10,747 bases of DNA, taken from an uncultured Eubacteriales bacterium. GTDB taxonomy: Bacteria > Bacillota > Clostridia > Oscillospirales > Acutalibacteraceae. Shown here in pieces: positions 5,100-10,747 of this stretch. The translations under genes were made by a program, and so were the position numbers. Location: NCBI GenBank assembly GCA_900316925.1, contig ONEU01000190.1, positions 1-10,747 on the forward strand, read 5' to 3'. The notes below the pieces were generated by a model that was not told where the DNA came from, ran no database searches, and saw nothing but the letters and a program-made list of their open reading frames with translations. How positions within the stretch are numbered: the first letter of the stretch is position 1; each line of letters opens with the position of its first letter.

Positions 5100-8000
5100 A
5101 TGAAACGTAAAAATATACAACGGGAATCGTTTGAACGCATACAAGCTGATCCCTATGTCGGCTTGTCGGCGGAAGCGGTGGATGAACGAGCGAGAAAGGG
5201 CTATCTGAACATCGCAACGGACCCCAACGAAAAAAGTACGCTGAAAATTCTGGCGTCGAACCTGTTTACATTCTTTAACACGGTTCTGTTCAGTATCGCA
5301 TTTATCATCCTGGGATTTATCATCTTTCTGAATTCTATCGGGCGGTCCGATATCGTTGATACATACTTCGGCATTTCCAAGTTTGTGTTCCTGATACCGG
5401 CTGTGATGAACGTAACGATGGGCACGTTCCAGGAGATTAAGAGCCTCAAGGTCATCAAACGGCTGAGGATCGTGACCACCACCAAGAGCAAGGTAGTACG
5501 GGACGGCAAGGTTGAGATGGTGGAAGCTACCCAGATTGTGCCGGATGATATCATCGCGTTGTCTGCCGGTGAACAGGCTACCGCAGATATGACCGTACTG
5601 ACCGGTGAGGTTGAGGTGGATGAGTCCATGCTCACCGGTGAATCGGATTATATCAAAAAGAAGGCGGGCGATCAGATCCTGTCCGGTTCATCCGTGATCG
5701 TCGGTTCGGCACGCTGCCGGGCAGATAAGGTTGGCGATGACACCTATGTTGCCGAACTGACACGCAAGGTCAAGAACAGCTCCCGCCATAAGTCCGAACT
5801 GATGACCTCCATTATGAAGATCATCAAGGTGCTGACGATCTGTCTGGTTGTTGCGGTTGTGGCTGTCACGCTGACGCTTGTCTATAAGATCATTGTTCAC
5901 GGCGGTGACCCTGAGATCTGGGGTAATCTTACCATGTCGCTGGATGATCCCGTCAGCTGGTCGCTGATTATCCTGACAGACTGTATGTTTGGCTGCGGTA
6001 TTATCCCGTCCGGCCTGGTGCTGACGGCTTCCGTTGCCATGATGGTTTCCATTGCCCAGCTGACCAAGAAGCAGACCTTGATCCAGGAGCTTTATTCGCT
6101 GGAAAATCTCTCCCGTGTGGATATCATCTGTCTGGATAAAACGGGAACCCTGACCGACGGTTCCATGACTGTGTGCGATGTGAAATCGTTTATTCCAAAG
6201 CCGGAGGTCGAACGCCATGCACGGGTGCTGGCTTCGGCTACGGAGGAACGCAATGCCACGCTGGAGGCCATTTATCAGTATTTCGGGACGGAAGAGAATC
6301 TCTATATCAAGGAGGTCATCCCGTTTTCCAGCGCGACGAAGCACTCCGGCGTGATTTATATGGACGACAAGAAGCTGCTGATGGGAGCTCCGGAGTACCT
6401 GCTAGCCAAGGATGATGAGCGGCTCTCTTATGTGACGGAGCGCGCAGCCATGGGACAGCGTGTGATTGCCATGACACTGGACGGCGAACTGATCGCATTG
6501 ATCGCTATCGAGGATCATATCCGTGATACCGCTCCCGATACCCTGAAGTTCTTCCGCGAAAACGGTGTGGAGGTCAAGGTCATTTCCGGTGATAACCCGC
6601 TGACCGTCAGCAAGATTGCTCAGAAATGCGGCATTGTCAATGCCGACAAATACATCTCTCTGGCGGGTGTTCCGCTGGAGGACATCCCGAAGCTGGTCAC
6701 GGAATATACGATCTTTGCCCGTGTATCTCCGGAACAGAAGGAGGCGCTGGTGATGGCGCTCCAGGAAAAAGGACATAAGGTCGCTATGACTGGCGACGGT
6801 GTCAATGATATCCTGGCGCTGCGGCGTTCCGATTCTTCCATCACCTTTGCCAAAGCCACGGAGGCTGCCAAATCCTGCTCGGATGTGGTGCTGCTGGATA
6901 ATGATTTCAGCCACCTGAAAGAAGTCGTGGGTGAGGGCAGACGTGTCATCGGTAACATCCAGAAAACGACGGTGCTCTACCTGATGAAATCCCTGGCGCT
7001 GGTGATCTTTGCCTTTGCATTGATTCCCTTCGCCAAAGGACAGATGTGGTTCTCGATTGAGAATATGTATATGCTCGAAGCTGCCGTGATCGGCACGGGC
7101 GGTTTCCTGTTATCTCTGGAGCCAAGACGAACTCCCATCAGAGGCTCGTTTCTCAGTAACATCCTCAAACAGTCGGTATCCGCCGGCATCCTGGTGGCCT
7201 GCGCGATCCTGCTGCCCATCATGCTGTATGCCGGGCCGAAGTTCATCGGCTGGGAGCCGTTTGTCTCCGCAGAAAGCGTCAGTCCGATGATGACCGTTCT
7301 CACCACGATTGCCGGACTGGTTGTGGTATTCTCCATGTGTATCCCGTTCAGCCGGTACCGGGCGATTGCTCTGGTGTCGATTCTCGGTGTAACGATCACC
7401 CTGGCGCTGCTGCTGCCGTCGAGTTTCCTCTGCGGCGAGGCAATCGGAGGTTCGATGCTGTCCTTTGACAAGGGGGCAGGGCAAACGCTCTTTGATGCCC
7501 AGCTGTTCAAGGAAATGTTCCATCCCATGCAATCCGAGGCGGTGACGACCCTCGTATCTGACGCAAATAACTTCATTGTGCTGCGATTGTTCCTGTATGT
7601 GGCAATTCCCACGTTTATTCTCATACGGTTTGCGCTGGATCATACGGCGGGAATGGAAATGGCACTCTACAGGAAAAGCAAGGCATTTCTGGTTGGCAGA
7701 CGTCTGATGCTCTCCACAGGCTTTGTGCTGATGCTACAGGCAATTATGACCGTTATCGAAATGATCTCCTTGATGTTTTTCGTTACCGATCCGGCGGAAA
7801 TGCTCGTGTATACGATCATGCTGGTGATCTATGTGTTCTACGATGCGATACAGATCGCAACGGGTGTGATCGGATATATCGTCTGGCATAAGCCGACAAA
7901 AGCGAAAGTACGGCTCAGCTTTGCCAGCGGTATCGTCCTCTTCCTGCTGAACATTGTTCCTACGATCTTCACCGGGTCGCTGTTCTCGGAGGATCCCCGT

Positions 8001-8174
8001 TTTATGATCGACAGTCTCGTGATCTTCATCATCACGTCTCTGTACATCGTCGGTGCGATGATGGTACGGGCCAATTACAAGAAGTACCTTGAGGAATTCC
8101 CGCAGCAGGGAGCTCCCGTGATTGATGCCGTGACAGAAGAAAAGAAACCCGAAGAAGTCAAAACCATAACATAA
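5100..8174 (+). CDS. P-type cation-transporting ATPase, CtpE/Exp7-like group, with extended C-terminal membrane region
   Basis: 1024 aa integral membrane ion pump. Motifs in order: cation-ATPase N-terminal segment (about 18-50), M1-M2 (51-105), actuator TGES (179-182), M3-M4 (240-320), phosphorylation site DKTGT (Asp346), nucleotide-binding domain with MGAPE (428-432), SGDNP (496-500) and hinge TGDGVND (564-570). There is no HMA domain or CPx motif, so it is not a typical heavy-metal pump. The IPxGLVL-TSVA-like M4 and the AMTGDGVND-I-LALR run resemble CtpE/Exp7-type pumps; mycobacterial CtpE is linked to Ca2+ uptake. Oddities: M4 reads PSGL (303-306) where PEGL is usual, losing a cation-ligand Glu. 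After M6 I count about eight hydrophobic segments rather than four, making it some 200 residues longer than I expect for the group. Substrate is therefore uncertain. It has its own probable promoter and a shared terminator. Confidence 0.92.
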   Translation: MKRKNIQRESFERIQADPYVGLSAEAVDERARKGYLNIATDPNEKSTLKILASNLFTFFNTVLFSIAFIILGFIIFLNSIGRSDIVDTYFGISKFVFLIPAVMNVTMGTFQEIKSLKVIKRLRIVTTTKSKVVRDGKVEMVEATQIVPDDIIALSAGEQATADMTVLTGEVEVDESMLTGESDYIKKKAGDQILSGSSVIVGSARCRADKVGDDTYVAELTRKVKNSSRHKSELMTSIMKIIKVLTICLVVAVVAVTLTLVYKIIVHGGDPEIWGNLTMSLDDPVSWSLIILTDCMFGCGIIPSGLVLTASVAMMVSIAQLTKKQTLIQELYSLENLSRVDIICLDKTGTLTDGSMTVCDVKSFIPKPEVERHARVLASATEERNATLEAIYQYFGTEENLYIKEVIPFSSATKHSGVIYMDDKKLLMGAPEYLLAKDDERLSYVTERAAMGQRVIAMTLDGELIALIAIEDHIRDTAPDTLKFFRENGVEVKVISGDNPLTVSKIAQKCGIVNADKYISLAGVPLEDIPKLVTEYTIFARVSPEQKEALVMALQEKGHKVAMTGDGVNDILALRRSDSSITFAKATEAAKSCSDVVLLDNDFSHLKEVVGEGRRVIGNIQKTTVLYLMKSLALVIFAFALIPFAKGQMWFSIENMYMLEAAVIGTGGFLLSLEPRRTPIRGSFLSNILKQSVSAGILVACAILLPIMLYAGPKFIGWEPFVSAESVSPMMTVLTTIAGLVVVFSMCIPFSRYRAIALVSILGVTITLALLLPSSFLCGEAIGGSMLSFDKGAGQTLFDAQLFKEMFHPMQSEAVTTLVSDANNFIVLRLFLYVAIPTFILIRFALDHTAGMEMALYRKSKAFLVGRRLMLSTGFVLMLQAIMTVIEMISLMFFVTDPAEMLVYTIMLVIYVFYDAIQIATGVIGYIVWHKPTKAKVRLSFASGIVLFLLNIVPTIFTGSLFSEDPRFMIDSLVIFIITSLYIVGAMMVRANYKKYLEEFPQQGAPVIDAVTEEKKPEEVKTIT

Positions 8175-8216
8175 AAAATCACCGCCGCAGAGATTGATCT
8201 GCGGCGGTTGCTTTTT
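8172..8216. terminator. Bidirectional rho-independent terminator
   Basis: ACCGCCGCAG (8181-8190) pairs with CTGCGGCGGT (8199-8208) in a perfect 10-bp GC-rich stem with an 8-nt loop. CTTTTT follows on the plus strand (8211-8216), and AAAAAA at 8173-8178 gives a U-tract on the minus strand. The ATPase stop codon TAA (8172-8174) overlaps that tract. It serves both the ATPase gene and the convergent metallopeptidase lipoprotein gene. Confidence 0.9.
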
Positions 8217-8223
8217 GGGGAAA

Positions 8224-10260
8224 TCAGGCTGCATCGGGATAGAACAGCGGATAAGTTTTGCCGAACACCTTGTCGCTGTACTGCTTCATCCGCTGGTATT
8301 TCTTTTGCAGGAGCGGATGGCTCAGCAGAAAAGACCGTGTATCGGAATAGCTGCCTGCATGGGGATCGTTCGGATAGGAACCGGGGTCAAAGGGCTCAGT
8401 GAAGAAGGAGGCTGCCAGCGTTGCCCGGTCCTCTTTTTCGTTGACCGAGGAATACCGGTTGATCAGACAGATCTTCTCCGGGTCGGTGCCCTGGGTGAGA
8501 AGATAGGGGGAGTAATCATCCCGATCATTGTATTCGTCATAATTGTTATGATAGGAGAAACCGGACGGATTCAGGGCGTCCCACTCGTCATCCTCAAAGC
8601 TGCGGTACAGGCTGCCGATCCGTTCTTCGGCAGCGTGCCAGAGCTCGTGGTGCAGACTGGTCATAAAGGTTTCCCGGCTGTTATTTCCCATATCACGGAT
8701 GCAGATATTGTACCAACTGCCGTTGACTGCGGTGTATGCGCCGGCTTCAAAAGCACCCTCGGTGGAAATGAAGCTGTCCGTCAACAGGAAGCGCAGACCA
8801 CCTTCCACCTTGAAATCCTTGTAGATTGTAAAATACGCCTTGCTGTATGTTGACAGCACCTTTTCGAGATTGTCGAGCATCTTGTCGATCACCGTACATT
8901 GTGCCTGCGGGGTTGTAAAGGTGGCGGAATCCTCGATGGAGACATTCTTGAAATAATAGTCGTTCTGATAATTTTTGATCTCGTTGCCGATCAGAATGGT
9001 CACACCGTAGGTTTCTTCCAGACGGTCAGCCTTCTTGCGCTGTTCCGACAGATGGCTGCCGGCATGGTAATCGGGTTCCTCCTCCTGGGGGACATCCAAA
9101 GAGTAGGGATTGTCGGGAAGCTGGTATTCCCAGACAGCCTTCTGGGGGTCAACAAGATACAGCGTGGTTTCAGTAGTTTTCCTGTCCGTCCCTGTCACAG
9201 CGACCATCGACGTATCACTGATATAACTGACCTGGTAACGGCAGCTGGTGGGCAGATCGTGGATGATCGCGTACTGTCCGCTGTAAACATTCAGGAGATA
9301 CACGCTGATCGGGAATTTTACCTCGGAAAAGACGGAATTGACTGCCGCATAAAGACCTTTGTCGTTCAGGGGCGTCAGCGCCATGTCAAAAGGCGTTTTA
9401 TAGCCATCGTACCACTTGTTTTCCGGAATGCTGTATCGTTGAATGAGCTTATGGAACAACAGCTCCTCACCAGGACCGCTTGACTGCAGGGTCGTGGCAG
9501 TGACTACATTCCCGTCCGAGATCCAGAAGCTCTCCGCCTGGCAATCTGTCAGGCGGAAAAGTGACTGTTGTGAGTCAAGCTGATACAGAATGGTTTCGTC
9601 GTTCGAGAACTTCCGGTTGCTGACACTTCCGCAGGTGATGACCGCCAGACCTTCGGCGGGATCAAATGCGTCCGCCTGGTCCTTCAAGGCCATGGAGAGA
9701 AGGGTGGTCTTTTTCCCGTCAAAATCGAGCCGGACCAACTCGTGTTTCGTCAGAAAAATGCAGTCGGCATCCTGATCGAAGACAAAGACAGGTTCGTCAA
9801 AAGTCATCTCCTTTTGTTTTGTACCGTTCAGGTCATAGAAAAGGAGTTTTTTGCTTTCAGGTTCCCGAATGAGGAATTGACCGTTCTTTCTCACGCCGAT
9901 GATCTCAACCGTTTCCGGCAGCGTAAATTCATGCAGGAGCCTGTCACTCCGCGTGTCAATGACCGACACGGTGAGAGTGTCGGCATCGGAATCCCCCCCG
10001 GGAACGGATACCACGGCGATGGTTCCCTCTCGGCAGTCTACGATCTGTTGAACGGAGCACTTTCTTTCAAAGCAGGACAGGGGGGATAGAAGTGAAGGGA
10101 CAGTCTCTTCCTCTTTGGAGGGTTCAGTTGAGGGTTGTGATGAAGCGACGGAAGATGGGATGGAGCTTTCTGCGACGGAAACGGGTTCCGGTGAGGAGGT
10201 ACAGGCTGCGGCGGTGACCAGGAGTGTCAGACAAGTGAGATAAGAAAGCAGTTTTTTCAT
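8224..10260 (-). CDS. Secreted lipoprotein with propeller-like N-terminal half and C-terminal HExxH zinc metallopeptidase domain
   Basis: 678 aa. The signal peptide ends in a lipobox TAAAC (Cys20), followed by a Ser/Pro/Glu-rich linker (21-55), so it is probably anchored on the outer membrane face. Residues about 60-390 are rich in short beta-strand repeats with a recurring strand-turn-strand pattern (for example LTVSVIDTRSDRLLHEF and YLLNVYSGQYAII), which suggests a beta-propeller of about six blades; this is inference. Residues about 405-678 contain HELWH (538-542) followed by AAEE, the zinc-binding and catalytic HExxH motif. NEKEDRA (607-613) is a plausible site for the third ligand, Glu610, as in gluzincins. 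Gly/Tyr-rich segments around GAFEAGAYTAVNGSWYNICI may shape the substrate cleft. I do not recognise a named family, and the substrate is unknown. AGAGGGG lies 5 nt before the ATG. No clear promoter is visible; one may overlap the preceding terminator. Confidence 0.85.
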   Translation of the reverse strand: MKKLLSYLTCLTLLVTAAACTSSPEPVSVAESSIPSSVASSQPSTEPSKEEETVPSLLSPLSCFERKCSVQQIVDCREGTIAVVSVPGGDSDADTLTVSVIDTRSDRLLHEFTLPETVEIIGVRKNGQFLIREPESKKLLFYDLNGTKQKEMTFDEPVFVFDQDADCIFLTKHELVRLDFDGKKTTLLSMALKDQADAFDPAEGLAVITCGSVSNRKFSNDETILYQLDSQQSLFRLTDCQAESFWISDGNVVTATTLQSSGPGEELLFHKLIQRYSIPENKWYDGYKTPFDMALTPLNDKGLYAAVNSVFSEVKFPISVYLLNVYSGQYAIIHDLPTSCRYQVSYISDTSMVAVTGTDRKTTETTLYLVDPQKAVWEYQLPDNPYSLDVPQEEEPDYHAGSHLSEQRKKADRLEETYGVTILIGNEIKNYQNDYYFKNVSIEDSATFTTPQAQCTVIDKMLDNLEKVLSTYSKAYFTIYKDFKVEGGLRFLLTDSFISTEGAFEAGAYTAVNGSWYNICIRDMGNNSRETFMTSLHHELWHAAEERIGSLYRSFEDDEWDALNPSGFSYHNNYDEYNDRDDYSPYLLTQGTDPEKICLINRYSSVNEKEDRATLAASFFTEPFDPGSYPNDPHAGSYSDTRSFLLSHPLLQKKYQRMKQYSDKVFGKTYPLFYPDAA

Positions 10261-10282
10261 GGATACCCCTCTCTTGATGGTA

Positions 10283-10328
10283 GAAGAAAACAGGTACGGC
10301 GTCTCTGGAATGGAGCTGCCGTACCTGT
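10283..10328 (-). terminator. Rho-independent terminator of the pyruvate:ferredoxin oxidoreductase gene
   Basis: ACAGGTACGGC (10290-10300) and GCCGTACCTGT (10318-10328) form a perfect 11-bp stem with a 17-nt loop. Read on the minus strand the stem is followed by TTTTCTTCT. It lies 37 bp beyond the stop codon of the partial gene to its right and 30 bp before the lipoprotein ATG. Confidence 0.85.
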
Positions 10329-10364
10329 CATTTTACTTAGCCGATGACACGATCAGATGAGCAA

Positions 10365-10747
10365 TCAGCCGTCTGCACGAGCCTTCAGTTCATCATATCT
10401 GTCAACAGATTTAGCCTCTGCCTTCTGGAAGAGCTTTTCTGCTCTCTCCGGGAAGGAACGGGTCAGAGCGCTGTAACGAGCCTCACCGAGGATAAAGTCA
10501 CGGTAGGAGGTGGTGGGAGCCTTGCTGTCGAGGATGAAGGGATTCTTACCCTCAGCCTTCAGAGCAGGATTGTAGCGGAACATATTCCAGTAGCCGCAGT
10601 CCACAGCCTTCTTCATCTCAGCCTGGCATTTCTTCATGCCGCCCTTGATGGAGTGCATCTCGCAGGGAGCATAGCCGATGATGAGTGACGGACCCGGATA
10701 AGCCTCTGCCTCTTTGATAGCCTTGAGTGTCTGGTTCTGGTCAGCAC
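10365..10747 (-). CDS. nifJ: Pyruvate:ferredoxin (flavodoxin) oxidoreductase, C-terminal 126 residues (partial)
   Basis: This homodimeric cytoplasmic enzyme oxidatively decarboxylates pyruvate to acetyl-CoA and CO2, passing electrons to ferredoxin; it is central to anaerobic fermentation. The gene runs off the right edge, so only the end of a protein normally near 1,170 residues is present. The visible part begins ADQNQTLKAIKEAEAYPGPS and continues SLIIGYAPCEMHSIKGGM, the hallmark end of the thiamine diphosphate-binding domain. The Cys of APCE is the position known in this family to bind a [4Fe-4S] cluster. The tail (about 50-126) with GYWNMFRYNP and FILDSKAPTTSYRDFI is typical of the clostridial enzyme. 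The stop is TGA at 10365-10367, and an efficient terminator follows. Start and regulation are outside the window. Confidence 0.96.
   Translation of the reverse strand, partial: ADQNQTLKAIKEAEAYPGPSLIIGYAPCEMHSIKGGMKKCQAEMKKAVDCGYWNMFRYNPALKAEGKNPFILDSKAPTTSYRDFILGEARYSALTRSFPERAEKLFQKAEAKSVDRYDELKARADG

Noticed and set aside
8194..8853. A 219-codon plus-strand open frame.
   Set aside because: It is antisense to the HExxH-coding region, and the terminator at 8172-8216 overlaps its beginning.

Overview
The window looks like chromosomal DNA of an anaerobic Gram-positive Firmicute, most likely class Clostridia and plausibly a Ruminococcus/Oscillospiraceae-type gut bacterium. Evidence: strong GGAGG-type ribosome binding sites, near-consensus sigma-A promoters, two secreted lipoproteins with Ser/Glu-rich linkers, a pyruvate:ferredoxin oxidoreductase at the right edge, and roughly balanced base composition. 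The genus is an inference from gene content only.

Layout from left to right: (1) two 29-bp hairpin-forming tandem repeats, then a perfect-consensus promoter driving a lipoprotein (180-2288, +) with two Ig-like/fibronectin-like repeats and a C-terminal serine beta-lactamase/DD-peptidase-fold domain. (2) A shared bidirectional terminator, then a convergent gene (2365-3795, -) encoding a PARG-type hydrolase (GGG-X7-QEE) fused to a MacroD-type macrodomain, with its own TTGAAA-17-TATAAT promoter. (3) A 600-bp non-coding stretch holding competing hairpins and a 198-bp MITE-like element (4026-4223) with imperfect terminal inverted repeats, an internal 16-bp hairpin and an exactly abutting AAATAA direct repeat on each side. 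(4) A YbjN-domain protein (4410-4916, +) behind a strong promoter and a leader of about 130 nt. (5) A large P-type ATPase (5100-8174, +) of the CtpE/Exp7-like group, with Ser in place of the usual Glu of the PEGL motif and an apparent extra C-terminal membrane module. (6) A bidirectional terminator, then a convergent lipoprotein (8224-10260, -) with a propeller-like N-terminal half and an HExxH metallopeptidase C-terminal half. (7) A rho-independent terminator and the last 126 residues of pyruvate:ferredoxin oxidoreductase (minus strand, open at the right edge).

The genes look like single-gene transcription units: three of the five complete genes have their own good promoter, a fourth (the ATPase) has a fair one, and hairpin terminators close most units. 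I see no evidence for one multi-gene pathway. The most interesting items are the PARG-macrodomain fusion (a possible two-step ADP-ribose eraser in one chain), the small inverted-repeat element, and the atypical P-type ATPase. There is no tRNA, rRNA, CRISPR array, transposase or phage gene in the window.
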